Below, piece by piece: positions 21,900 through 30,209 of a stretch of 64,000 nucleotides of DNA; position 1 is the first letter of the stretch, and each line of letters begins with the position of its first letter. This DNA comes from Cupriavidus alkaliphilus (GTDB lineage: Bacteria; Pseudomonadota; Gammaproteobacteria; Burkholderiales; Burkholderiaceae): assembly GCF_900094595.1 (NCBI RefSeq), contig NZ_FMAD01000015.1:1-64000 (forward strand). Direction: 5' to 3'. The notes under the pieces are model-generated. The model was not told where the DNA came from. It saw nothing but the letters and a program-made list of their open reading frames with translations, and ran no database searches. A program made the translations under genes and the position numbers.

Positions 21900-23101
21900 T
21901 GTGCGATCTCCCAGGCCAGCTTGCTGCTGGCCAGTTCGACCGCCGCGGCAAGACCCGCGCTGTCGGGACCGCTGCCGCGCAGCACGCCCAGGTAATCCTT
22001 GTTGGAGTGGGTCAGCTGGATCGCGTCGCCGACCTTGCGCAGCGGCTGGTAGGTCAGGCGAACGCCTTCGCCTTCATGCTGGCTATGGGCGGGCGCGTGC
22101 CGCAGCGTGCCTTCCGCCTGCGCGGTGAAATAGCGGATCCACGCCGCCCGCCTCGGCACCTCGAGTGCTGGCAGCGCCTCGCCCAGGTGCAGGCGCAGGA
22201 CCTGCTCGAACAGCGGGAACTGCAGGGTGTCGGACAGCAGGAACTCGCGGTAGTCGCCGATGCTGCGGTAGTTGATCTCGATCAGCCGCGGGCCCTTCGC
22301 GGTCAGCACGTATTCGGTATGGCAGGCGCCGAAGCCGATGCCGAAGCGGCGGATGGTGTCCAGCACCTCGGCTTCGACCGAGGCGGGCAGGCCGGTGCCC
22401 CATACCGCTTCCAGCTCGACGAAGTACGGCGGCGGCGACAGCGTCACGCGAAAACCGCCCAGCGCGCGCAGCTCCTTGCCATCGCCCAGCGTTTCGAGCG
22501 TATACAACGGGCCCTCCAGGTATTCCTCGAGCAGCAATACCTGGCCCGGGTGCCGCGCCCAGATCGCGCCGCAATGCCCGGCCAGCTCGGCGTGGCTGCG
22601 CGCCAGGCTGACCTGCTGGCTGGCGACGCCTTCGCGCGGCTTGACGATGCACGGCATCGGCACGTCGGCCAGCGCGGCCAGGCTGGCGCTGTCGCAAACG
22701 ACCGCGTGCCAGAGCGTGTCGATGCCCGACTCTGCCAGGCGCCGCCGCATCTCTGCCTTGTTCTTGGCGGCGTAGGCGGTGCGCCAGTCCTTGCCTGGCA
22801 GGCCAAAATAAGCCGCGGCGATCGCCGTGGCGGCCTGCAGGTGATCGCTATTGGAAAACACGGCCGCGGGCTTGCCACCGCGGCGCGTGATGGCATCGAT
22901 CACCGCCAGCGGGTTGAAGACATCGCACGGGACGATGTCATCCGGGTAGGCGGGCAGGCCGGTGCCGGCAAAGTGTGCGCGATGGGCATCGGCACAATCC
23001 GTCAACAAGACGACGGAGTGCCCGAGCGCGCGCGCCGCCGGCAGGAATCCCTCGTTGACGGCGGGGGTCGGTACGTGTGCGAGTACGAAAATCTCTTGCA
23101 T
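21896..23101 (-). CDS. pvsA: ATP-grasp ligase, PvsA-like
   Basis: A 401-residue ATP-grasp enzyme. CIVKPREGVASQQV gives the ATP-binding Lys; LLLEEYLEGPLYTLE and RLIEINYRSIGD hold the metal-binding Glu and Asn. Family members form amide bonds between a carboxylate and an amino acid; in vibrioferrin synthesis PvsA fills this role, probably adding alanine. It is the first gene of the operon. ATG at 23101 was chosen over an upstream ATG at 23143 because GAGG lies 8-9 bases before it and the family start begins at MQEIFVLAHVP. A Fur box lies 71 bases upstream. Confidence 0.85.
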   Translation of the reverse strand: MQEIFVLAHVPTPAVNEGFLPAARALGHSVVLLTDCADAHRAHFAGTGLPAYPDDIVPCDVFNPLAVIDAITRRGGKPAAVFSNSDHLQAATAIAAAYFGLPGKDWRTAYAAKNKAEMRRRLAESGIDTLWHAVVCDSASLAALADVPMPCIVKPREGVASQQVSLARSHAELAGHCGAIWARHPGQVLLLEEYLEGPLYTLETLGDGKELRALGGFRVTLSPPPYFVELEAVWGTGLPASVEAEVLDTIRRFGIGFGACHTEYVLTAKGPRLIEINYRSIGDYREFLLSDTLQFPLFEQVLRLHLGEALPALEVPRRAAWIRYFTAQAEGTLRHAPAHSQHEGEGVRLTYQPLRKVGDAIQLTHSNKDYLGVLRGSGPDSAGLAAAVELASSKLAWEIAQ

Positions 23102-23171
23102 GAGTCGGGCCTCAGGTGGAGTGCGGGGGAGCGCAATGTGCAACGCAGGGGGTACGCAGCAGCCGAATCAT

Positions 23172-23190
23172 GCTAATGCGACTCATTCTC
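23172..23190 (-). promoter_or_regulatory. Fur box upstream of the pvs-like operon
   Basis: GCTAATGCGACTCATTCTC matches 14 of 19 positions of the Fur consensus GATAATGATAATCATTATC, with both halves represented. It lies 71 bases before the first gene of the NIS siderophore operon. This predicts repression when iron is plentiful. Confidence 0.72.
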
Positions 23191-23366
23191 ACGCTCAACG
23201 CAATCGAGGCCTGGAAGCGGCATTTGCCATGGCCCTTCGGGCCGTTTGTTCCGTACTCGGGTGCCATCCAAAGCACACCATCCGGGCCCGGTACATATGT
23301 CCGGTAGGAACTTTGTGCTAGCCAGGCCACTTGTGCGGGCGGTTTTGCCGCTACGGGTCTTGGCCT

Positions 23367-23385
23367 GTTATTGAGAATCAGTTAC
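23367..23385 (+). promoter_or_regulatory. Probable second Fur box, upstream of LuxR-type gene
   Basis: GTTATTGAGAATCAGTTAC matches 13 of 19 positions of the Fur consensus. It lies 71 bases before the ATG of the membrane LuxR-type regulator, on the far side of the 354-base divergent region from the other Fur box. The stretch between them (about 23,191-23,366) holds no recognisable gene. Confidence 0.55.
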
Positions 23386-23455
23386 ATTACGCGTCCGCCG
23401 TGATGCGCGTTTCCCGCAGCCGGCACTGTCATGGTTGGCCCGAGACCGAACGCCT

Positions 23456-23962
23456 ATGCCCCCAAAGTTCTTGCTCATGCTTGCCGTCTTCCCGCTTTAT
23501 CAGGCATGGGACCTGTACCAGCTTGTCAGCAGCGGGCCGTCGTTCCACTTTTACGCCGAAACCGCGGCGACGCTTGCGTTCCTGGTGATCCTCGGGATCG
23601 TGATCGGAGAGCGTCGGCGCGCCTTGCGCGCGTTCGAAACGCTCAAGCATTCGGCCGATGCCGCAGTGCGCGCGGCGGCCGAACGCGACGCGGCCGCACA
23701 GCGGTCCACGCGCGACTTCCTGCAGTCGATGCAGGAGCAGTTCGAGCGCTGGGGCCTGACCCCGGCCGAAAGGGACGTCGCATTACTGCTGGTCAAGGGC
23801 CTGTCGCTGGAAGAAATCGCCGGCGTGCGCGAGACCGGGGCCAAGACCGTGCGGCAGCACGCCGCCAACCTTTATGCCAAAGCCAAGGTCAGCGGACGGC
23901 ATCAGTTGGCGGCATTCTTCTTCGAAGACCTGCTGGCGCCGCGTCCTGGTAGTGGAACATAG
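23456..23962 (+). CDS. Membrane-anchored LuxR-type transcription regulator
   Basis: A 168-residue protein. Two hydrophobic segments at the N-terminus (about residues 4-20 and 33-50) are followed by a charged linker of about 50 residues likely to be helical, then a LuxR-type helix-turn-helix (LTPAERDVALLLVKGLSLEEIA, T-x-x-A-T-V-R-Q-H-style recognition helix, LYAKAKVSGRHQL) at about 98-158. There is no receiver or autoinducer domain. ATG at 23456 is used; TTG at 23435 is possible. It is divergent from the NIS siderophore operon and behind its own Fur-like box, so control of siderophore genes is an inference. Confidence 0.82.
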   Translation: MPPKFLLMLAVFPLYQAWDLYQLVSSGPSFHFYAETAATLAFLVILGIVIGERRRALRAFETLKHSADAAVRAAAERDAAAQRSTRDFLQSMQEQFERWGLTPAERDVALLLVKGLSLEEIAGVRETGAKTVRQHAANLYAKAKVSGRHQLAAFFFEDLLAPRPGSGT

Positions 23963-24004
23963 GTCGGCCAGCCCGGCGCGCGTCTTGACGCCGCCATCCC
24001 TTGG

Positions 24005-25405
24005 CTACACCGCGGCCAGCAAGTCGTCGGTATGCACCATGAGTTCACGGACCTGCCGCAACACCGCATACTGATTGAGCACGGCACGCCAGCCGGGCGC
24101 TTCCAGCAGGGCATGCCAGACCGGCTCGAGCGCGCGCGCGTCGACTGGCGTGCCCGCCATCAGGGCGGCGGCGAAGTCCAGCGTCGGCGTTGCCGACAGC
24201 AACTGCATCCGGGCGGCGGCGCTAAGCAAGCGTGGCGCCGGCTCGGGAGGCGCATCGCAGCAATAGAGCACCGTGCGGGCCAGCGCCGTGGCTGCCGAGG
24301 GCAGGGCGCACAGCGCAGCGCCTCGCAGCGGCACCGTGCCTTCGCGGGTCGCAAACGGATAGACGGCGTCCTTGTCCGCATGCGCGAGCAGGCGCAAGCC
24401 GCGCAGCAGCCGCGGAAAATCCGTGGTCGCAGCATCGACGGAGGCCTTGACCTCGACCAGCAGGCACACGTCCCAGGCCGGTGTGCCGCCCGCGGTGTCG
24501 CCGGTCGCCGCAACTTGCCTGAGCAGCACCACATCCCATTCGCTCTTGGCGTGCTGGTGCGCCGCCGGGATCGCTGCCGGTACGCGCATCGACGTCACCA
24601 CGCGGTAGGGTGACGGTGCGCCCACCGCAGCGTTAAGCCGCTGCGCCAGCGCCTGGAGCGCCTGCGCGGCCAGCGCCTCGGCGGCTTCGCCACGCTGCCG
24701 TGCCGACAGCCCCTGCGCGACGGCGGAGGCGCTGCCCGAGCGCGGACCGTACCGCTCCCACAGCGTCCGGTATTCCACGACGAGCGCGTCCGACGCCAGC
24801 GCATCCAGGCGCCGCAGGCGTGCCAGAGCCGGATGTTCCAGCAGCTGGATCACGCCGCGCGCCGCCGGCGCTTCGCCCGCCGACGCAGGCGTCTGCGATA
24901 TCTCCAGCAGGTGCTGCGCGGCATCGTGCAGTTCGTTCCAGGCGCCAGCGCCGGCGCATGCATGCAGCCGCGCCAGCGCCTCGCGTTGCGGGCCGGGGCC
25001 GAGGCGTTGCTGTTTGCCGGGATGGGCGAGCGCATTGACGGCGGCGTGGACGAGGCGGCGATCCTGGTCCGCACGCACGGACAGCGACGCGTACTCCCGC
25101 ACCGGCGCGGCCCGATGCCGCAGCACCATGGCCTGGAACACCGGATCCCCACCATCCGCGCGCGTCGCTTCGCGCACCATGCGCGCCAGCGCGCCAGTGA
25201 AGCGGTCCTGGCACGCCACATCCGGCGTCTCGCCCCGCGCCAGCGCGGCGCGGGCCTGTTCGATCACGAGCGCGAGCGTCGTTGCCGGACTGGCATCGAG
25301 GGCGGGCTCGCAGGCACTGTCGAGCTCTGGCAGGCGATAGCGGCGCGGAACGTCGTTCAGCATCGCGTCGAGCAAGGGGTGTGGTGGCAGAGGGGGCTTG
25401 TCCAT
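24005..25405 (-). CDS. Uncharacterised protein with PD-(D/E)xK nuclease-like motif
   Basis: A 466-residue soluble protein, rich in Ala and Leu, not assignable to a named family by eye. The central region around residues 240-320 has Glu in GEAAEALAAQAL, then SEWDVVLL, then CLLVEVKAS: a helix Glu, a strand Asp and a strand E-x-K in the right order for a PD-(D/E)xK nuclease core. The rest looks helical. It is convergent with the LuxR-type gene and upstream of the IclR gene on the same strand, with 182 bases between. Nuclease activity is only a hypothesis. Confidence 0.7.
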   Translation of the reverse strand: MDKPPLPPHPLLDAMLNDVPRRYRLPELDSACEPALDASPATTLALVIEQARAALARGETPDVACQDRFTGALARMVREATRADGGDPVFQAMVLRHRAAPVREYASLSVRADQDRRLVHAAVNALAHPGKQQRLGPGPQREALARLHACAGAGAWNELHDAAQHLLEISQTPASAGEAPAARGVIQLLEHPALARLRRLDALASDALVVEYRTLWERYGPRSGSASAVAQGLSARQRGEAAEALAAQALQALAQRLNAAVGAPSPYRVVTSMRVPAAIPAAHQHAKSEWDVVLLRQVAATGDTAGGTPAWDVCLLVEVKASVDAATTDFPRLLRGLRLLAHADKDAVYPFATREGTVPLRGAALCALPSAATALARTVLYCCDAPPEPAPRLLSAAARMQLLSATPTLDFAAALMAGTPVDARALEPVWHALLEAPGWRAVLNQYAVLRQVRELMVHTDDLLAAV

Positions 25406-25587
25406 GTCGGGGGCGCATCGCGCAAATCAGGCGCGAGGGCGACGCTTGGCGAAACATTGTGCAAACCGTGCCAGGTGCCGGGCAGCGGGTCAACACGTGG
25501 AGGTCGAGTCCTTCCTGACGGTGCCCGGTGTGAAAGCACGCCGTGGCCGGATGTTGCGGTCCACTCTCTCGACAGGAAAGCCGTCCG

Positions 25588-26346
25588 TCACGGATGCCAG
25601 GTCGAAGGCCGCTCCATGCGTGCCACTGGCCACTGACTCCCGGCCATGGCGTAGGACAGGCGATTTGCCGCCTCCACCACCGTCTGGGCCAATTCGAGCA
25701 GACGTTCCTCTCCGAGGCGAGCGGTTGGACCCGATATGCACATCGAACCCAGCAAGCGCCAGTGCAGCCCAAAAATAGGCGCTGCGACGCTCGAGACTTC
25801 AGGCTCGCGCTCGCCCATGGACAGATGGAAGCCGCGTCGGCGGATCAGTTCGTACGGTTCTCCCGACGCCCCCGAAAAAGCCAGGATGACGCGCCCGGGC
25901 GCGCCGCAGTCCAGCGGCAGCGTCGCCCCGATCCGCACATGATGACGGATGGCTTGCGGGCCTTCGACGCGCAGCAGGCACGTCCGCTCCTGGCCTTCGC
26001 GCACGTAGAACGACGCGCTTTCCCCGGTCTTGATGGAAAGCTCGCGCAAGGTGGGTTCGACAACTTCTTGCACGTTGAACGTTGCCTGATAGCAGGCACC
26101 CAGCCAGCCTGCGGCCCGTCCTAGCCGCCAGGTCCCGTCCTCCTTCTGCACCAGGTAGTTGAACGTCGCCAGCGTCCGCGCAAGACGAAGCACCGTGGTC
26201 TTGTGGATGCCAGTGCGCCGGCTGATGTCCGCGAGGGACAACTCTGGGTCGGTCACGTCAAAGGCGCCCAGGACCTGCAGCGCCCTTTTCACTGCAATGA
26301 CGCCGCCGGCACTTTCTTCGGAGTTTTGCGTTCCTTCCTGGTTCAT
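25588..26346 (-). CDS. IclR-family transcription regulator
   Basis: A 252-residue regulator: N-terminal winged helix-turn-helix (LSLADISRRTGIHKTTVLRLARTL) and a C-terminal IclR effector domain with SAAPIFG-type and GSMCISGP segments. IclR proteins bind small organic acids and repress or activate nearby catabolic operons. It is divergent from the seven-gene catabolic operon that starts at 26439. ATG at 26346 is used; ATG at 26358 is equally possible, neither having a strong ribosome site. Confidence 0.93.
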   Translation of the reverse strand: MNQEGTQNSEESAGGVIAVKRALQVLGAFDVTDPELSLADISRRTGIHKTTVLRLARTLATFNYLVQKEDGTWRLGRAAGWLGACYQATFNVQEVVEPTLRELSIKTGESASFYVREGQERTCLLRVEGPQAIRHHVRIGATLPLDCGAPGRVILAFSGASGEPYELIRRRGFHLSMGEREPEVSSVAAPIFGLHWRLLGSMCISGPTARLGEERLLELAQTVVEAANRLSYAMAGSQWPVARMERPSTWHP

Positions 26347-26375
26347 GTGGCGAAACATGTTGCATGCTATGAAAC

Positions 26376-26388
26376 GGCATTGTATGCC
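26376..26388. promoter_or_regulatory. Candidate IclR operator
   Basis: GGCAT-TGT-ATGCC is a perfect 5-base inverted repeat, flanked on both sides by TGAAAC-type direct repeats (26370-26375 and 26390-26395). It sits between the divergent IclR gene and the catabolic operon, 50 bases before the operon's first start codon. Confidence 0.5.
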
Positions 26389-26438
26389 TTGAAACGATGG
26401 AGAACAATTGGCGCACACATAACACCACGGAGACGAGC

Positions 26439-27407
26439 GTGAATTCCCTGTGCCGTTTGATCGCCATTGCCTGTATGGCGACTGCCTCTCTGGCCTCTGC
26501 CGCGGCCCCATATCCCGGCAAGCCCATCCGCGTCGTGGTCCCGTTTCCCGCCGGGGGCGGCACCGACATCATTGCCCGGGAAATCACCAATCGTGTGGCG
26601 TTGTCTACGGGCTGGACCTTTGTCATCGAGAACAAGCCGGGTTCGGGCGGCAATCTCGGTATCGACGCGGTCGCAAAGGCGCCCCACGACGGTTACACCA
26701 TCGGCATGGGACAGACCAGCAACCTGGCCATCAATCCCACGCTGTATCCCCGTTTGCCGTACGACCCCCTCAAGGACCTCGTGCCCATCGGCATGGTGGC
26801 AAGCGCGCCGCTGGTCCTGGCGACGTCGATGTCGTCGCCGTACAAATCCCTCGCTGACGTCATGACCGCCAGCCGCACCAAGCCCGGCGCCGTGAACTTC
26901 GCCTCGCCGGGGAACGGCACCGTCGCACACCTGGCCGGCGAGCAGTTTCAGCGGAATGCCGGCCTCAAGCTGACACACATTCCCTACAAAGGCGCCGCGC
27001 AGGCGGTGAATGACCTTATCGGAGGCCAGGTCGATCTGTATATGGCCTCTGTCCCGAGCCTGCTCGGCCATATCCGCAACGGCAAGCTACGGCCGCTCGC
27101 TGTGTCCTCCGCCGCCAGGGTTGGGGACCTGCCTCAGGTGCCCACGTTCGCCGAGTCCGGTGTCAAGGGCTTCGACGCCGCGACCTGGTTCGGTTTTGTC
27201 GCGCCCGCCGGCACACCAAAAGACATCGTGATTCGCCTGAACGCTGAGTTCAACAAGGCCTTGAAGCTGCCGGAACTCGCCAAAAAACTTAACGACCAGG
27301 GTGCCACCGTACTGTCGGGTACGCCGGAGCAATTCGGCGCACTGATCCGGCAGGACATCACGCGCTGGTCGGCGGTCATCAAGGCGTCTGGCACCACGCT
27401 GGACTGA
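26439..27407 (+). CDS. TctC/Bug-family periplasmic solute receptor 1
   Basis: A 322-residue secreted receptor: signal peptide ending near SLASAAA, then the family start YPGKPIRVVVPFPAGGGTD, PGSGGNLGIDAVAKAPHDGYT, and IPYKGAAQAVNDLIGGQ. GTG at 26439 was chosen because GGAG lies 7 bases before it and the signal peptide starts there; the ATG at 26397 would add 14 residues ahead of it. Bug proteins bind small carboxylates for tripartite tricarboxylate transport. No TctA or TctB membrane gene is in the window. First gene of the IclR-linked operon. Confidence 0.93.
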   Translation: MNSLCRLIAIACMATASLASAAAPYPGKPIRVVVPFPAGGGTDIIAREITNRVALSTGWTFVIENKPGSGGNLGIDAVAKAPHDGYTIGMGQTSNLAINPTLYPRLPYDPLKDLVPIGMVASAPLVLATSMSSPYKSLADVMTASRTKPGAVNFASPGNGTVAHLAGEQFQRNAGLKLTHIPYKGAAQAVNDLIGGQVDLYMASVPSLLGHIRNGKLRPLAVSSAARVGDLPQVPTFAESGVKGFDAATWFGFVAPAGTPKDIVIRLNAEFNKALKLPELAKKLNDQGATVLSGTPEQFGALIRQDITRWSAVIKASGTTLD

Positions 27408-27445
27408 CACCGCCTCAATTCCCTCCCATCTTTCCGAGCCCCATC

Positions 27446-28129
27446 ATGAGCTTGCCCAATATCGTCAAATCTTTCGAGCGTGTGCCCGCTGACATCGTCT
27501 CCCGCGCCGCCAAATTCCAGCCCGCCATCCTGGCAGACGTTGCCGGGCGTCGCGGCGCCTTGCACGGCCGCATCAAGGCGCTGCGGCCGGACATGAAACT
27601 GGCTGGGCCGGCCTTCACCGTGGAAGTCCGCCCGGGCGACAACCTGATGATCCATGCCGCGCTGGCACTGGCGCAGCCTGGAGATGTGCTGGTCATCGAT
27701 GGGAAGGGCGATCAGACCTCCGCTCTGATGGGCGCCATCATGATGAATGCGGCGCGACAGCGTGGCCTGGCCGGCGTGGTGATGGACGGCGCCGTGCGCG
27801 ACAGCCTCGAGATTGAAGAACTTGGCTTTCCGGTGTTCTCGGTCGGCACCAATCCGAATGGTCCCACCAAGGAAGTGGGCGGCCGCCTCGGCCATCCCGT
27901 TTCGGTAGGCGGCGTGACGATCAACCCAGGCGACTATATCTGCGGCGACGCTGACGGCCTCGTCGCGGTCGAGCGCGAGAAGATCGAGGCGCTGTTGCCG
28001 CTGGCCGCCCACAAGGAAGAGGCCGAAGCGCGGCGCATCGCGCAGATTCGAGAGGGCAATACCAACGCGCCGTGGCTGTTTGCTTCACTCGTCACTGCCG
28101 GCGTGATCAAAGAAGGTGAGGTGCTCTGA
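27446..28129 (+). CDS. RraA-family aldolase-like protein
   Basis: A 227-residue member of the RraA/4-hydroxy-4-methyl-2-oxoglutarate aldolase family. The active-site region GDVLVIDGKGDQTSALMGAI, then GVVMDGAVRDSLEIEE, holds the Arg-Asp pair that binds substrate and metal. Catabolic members split 4-carboxy-4-hydroxy-2-oxoadipate or similar hydroxy-oxo acids to pyruvate. Its stop overlaps the next start by one base (TGATG). The catabolic setting makes an aldolase or decarboxylase role more likely than RNase E inhibition. Confidence 0.88.
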   Translation: MSLPNIVKSFERVPADIVSRAAKFQPAILADVAGRRGALHGRIKALRPDMKLAGPAFTVEVRPGDNLMIHAALALAQPGDVLVIDGKGDQTSALMGAIMMNAARQRGLAGVVMDGAVRDSLEIEELGFPVFSVGTNPNGPTKEVGGRLGHPVSVGGVTINPGDYICGDADGLVAVEREKIEALLPLAAHKEEAEARRIAQIREGNTNAPWLFASLVTAGVIKEGEVL

Positions 28130-29058
28130 TGTCCCGGCCGAGCATTCTCGTTACGGCCGCCGACCTGGCGCCCGAGGCAGTGGCGCTGCTGCATGACTAT
28201 GAAGTGATCTTCGCCGGCAAGGCGCCCCAGCCGGATGAACTCATTGCATTGGCAAAGCAACACGATCCGGTGGGCATCATTGTTCGATACGGCAAGGTTG
28301 GCGAGCCAATCATGGATGCAGCCCCGGCGCTGAAGGTGATCTCCAAACACGGCAGCGGTATCGATGTGATCGACCAGAAGGCCGCCGCGGCGCGTGGCAT
28401 CGCGGTCAAGGCGGCGGTGGGCGCCAATGCGGCGGCTGTCGCGGAGCACGCATGGGCCCTGATCCTGGCCTGCGCAAAATCTGTCCCGCAGCTGAACGAT
28501 CGCATGCGGGCCGGCCATTGGGACAAGGCAACGCACAAGACCATCGAACTGTCAGGCCGCACCTTGGGCGTCGTCGGCCTCGGTGAGATCGGGCGGCGCG
28601 TCGTCGCCATCGGCCGGGCAATGGGCATGCGCGTGTTGGGCTTTGACCCGTTTGCCAGCACTGCCCCCGAGGGCGTCCAGTTGGTGGAACTGGCGCAACT
28701 GTTCCGCGAGTCGGATGTGGTGTCCCTGCATTGTCCGCTGACCGAGGAGAACCGGCGTCTGCTGAACCGAGACACGCTTGCGTCTTTCAAGGACGGTGCC
28801 ATCCTGGTGAATACAGCGCGCGGCGGCCTCATCGACGAGCCCGCTCTCGTCGACGCCATGCGCAGCGGCAAGCTGTACGCGGCTGGCCTGGACAGCTTCG
28901 AGACCGAACCGCTGCCGTCGCCGCACCCGTTCCGCGACGTGCCGAATCTGATCCTGTCGCCGCACATTGGCGGCGTCAGTGATGCGGCCTACGTGAACAT
29001 GGGCCTGGGCGCCGCCAGAAACGTCCTGGCCGTGCTGGAGGGAAGCAGCGTCGCCTGA
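28129..29058 (+). CDS. D-2-hydroxyacid dehydrogenase
   Basis: A 309-residue NAD(P)-dependent dehydrogenase of the phosphoglycerate/hydroxypyruvate reductase group. The nucleotide-binding loop is GLGEIGRRVVAIGRAMG; catalytic Arg is in NTARGGLIDE, Glu follows in GLDSFETEPLP, and the catalytic His is in LSPHIGGVSD. It would interconvert a 2-hydroxy acid and its 2-oxo acid in the pathway. Translationally coupled to the RraA-like gene. Confidence 0.93.
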   Translation: MSRPSILVTAADLAPEAVALLHDYEVIFAGKAPQPDELIALAKQHDPVGIIVRYGKVGEPIMDAAPALKVISKHGSGIDVIDQKAAAARGIAVKAAVGANAAAVAEHAWALILACAKSVPQLNDRMRAGHWDKATHKTIELSGRTLGVVGLGEIGRRVVAIGRAMGMRVLGFDPFASTAPEGVQLVELAQLFRESDVVSLHCPLTEENRRLLNRDTLASFKDGAILVNTARGGLIDEPALVDAMRSGKLYAAGLDSFETEPLPSPHPFRDVPNLILSPHIGGVSDAAYVNMGLGAARNVLAVLEGSSVA

Positions 29059-29195
29059 CGCCGCCCTCCTGATATGCGCGCCTTTGCTGTCCATAGGCGC
29101 GCTTCCGACTTGCCTTCCAAACAATCGCCGCGGCGAGCCTGCTGCCTCCACCCTGGGGCAGGGCAGTGCGCCGACCGCTGCGCAAGGAGACCGAA

Positions 29196-30170
29196 GTGAA
29201 CCCTGTTCAATCCCTTGTTGCCGCCATGGTTGGCGCACTGGCCTTTGCGTTGTCAAGCCACTCTGCCGTTGCCGCCTACCCAGACAAACCGGTCCGCATC
29301 GTCGTGCCGAACCCTCCGGGCGGCGCGGTAGACGTCGTGACGCGCAAGATCGCGCAACAGTTGTCTGTCCAGCTGGGCCAGAGCTTCGTCGTCGAGAACA
29401 AGCCCGGTGCGTCCGGGACCATTGGCACCAGCATGGTCGTCAATGCGCCAGCCGACGGTTACACGCTGCTTGCGAACGACAATTCCTACACGACGCTCCC
29501 TTATGTCTTCAAGAAGCTGAGCTGGGACCACGCCTCAGCCCTGGTTCCGATCGCTCCCTTCGCCTTCTCACCGGTTGTGTTGGGGGTCAAGGCCGACTCC
29601 CGTTTCAAGGACCTGGCATCGCTCGTTGCTTACGCCAAGGCGAATCCCGGCAAGGTCACGTTCGGCACCGGCGGTCCCGGCAGCGCGCCGCACTTCGCCA
29701 CGGAGGCGTTCCAGCAGGCAGCCGGCATCGAGTTGATGCATGTTCCATACAAGGGAGCGGGGGATGCCATTGTGGGCTTGCTGTCAGGCAGCGTCGATCT
29801 GTTGGTCCTGTCGACGCCAAGTGTGCTGTCCCAGGTAAAGGGAAAGCAGATGCGCCTGCTAGGCATCAGCGGCAAGGAGCGGGTTGCGGCGCTGCCTGAA
29901 GCGCCAACCTTCGCTGAAGCTGGTGTTCCCAACTTCAATCTCTTCAACTGGTCCGGACTCGCGGCGCCGAAAGGAACGCCAGCCGACGTGGTCCGGCGGC
30001 TCCAGCAAGCCGTCAGCAAGGCGTTGGAAGTGCCAGATGTCAGAGCCTTCCTCGACAACATGGGCTCCCGGCCCGGCAAGCTCGACAGCAATGGCTTTGC
30101 ACAGCTGATTCAACGTGAGACGGCCCAGTGGGCATCGGTGGCACAGAAAGCCAACATCGAGAAGCAATAG
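29196..30170 (+). CDS. TctC/Bug-family periplasmic solute receptor 2
   Basis: A 324-residue receptor with signal peptide (cleavage near SAVAA), YPDKPVRIVVPNPPGGAVD, NKPGASGTIGTSMVVNAPADGYT and VPYKGAGDAIVGLLSG. GTG at 29196 was chosen since AAGGAG lies 7 bases upstream and the signal peptide starts there. It shares an operon with two other receptors that differ in sequence, so the three may recognise different but related acids. Confidence 0.92.
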   Translation: MNPVQSLVAAMVGALAFALSSHSAVAAYPDKPVRIVVPNPPGGAVDVVTRKIAQQLSVQLGQSFVVENKPGASGTIGTSMVVNAPADGYTLLANDNSYTTLPYVFKKLSWDHASALVPIAPFAFSPVVLGVKADSRFKDLASLVAYAKANPGKVTFGTGGPGSAPHFATEAFQQAAGIELMHVPYKGAGDAIVGLLSGSVDLLVLSTPSVLSQVKGKQMRLLGISGKERVAALPEAPTFAEAGVPNFNLFNWSGLAAPKGTPADVVRRLQQAVSKALEVPDVRAFLDNMGSRPGKLDSNGFAQLIQRETAQWASVAQKANIEKQ

Positions 30171-30209
30171 CGAACGCAGGGCAGACCCGTCCAAACGAGG
30201 ATCCATTCC

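Noticed and set aside
15036-23101. Identification of the NIS operon as staphyloferrin B
   Set aside because: The genes for making diaminopropionate (sbnA, sbnB) and a third NIS synthetase are absent, and an ATP-grasp gene is present. The order fits vibrioferrin better.
27446-28129. RraA as a regulator of RNase E
   Set aside because: The gene is inside a catabolic operon, coupled to a dehydrogenase and longer than housekeeping RraA, so an enzyme is more likely.
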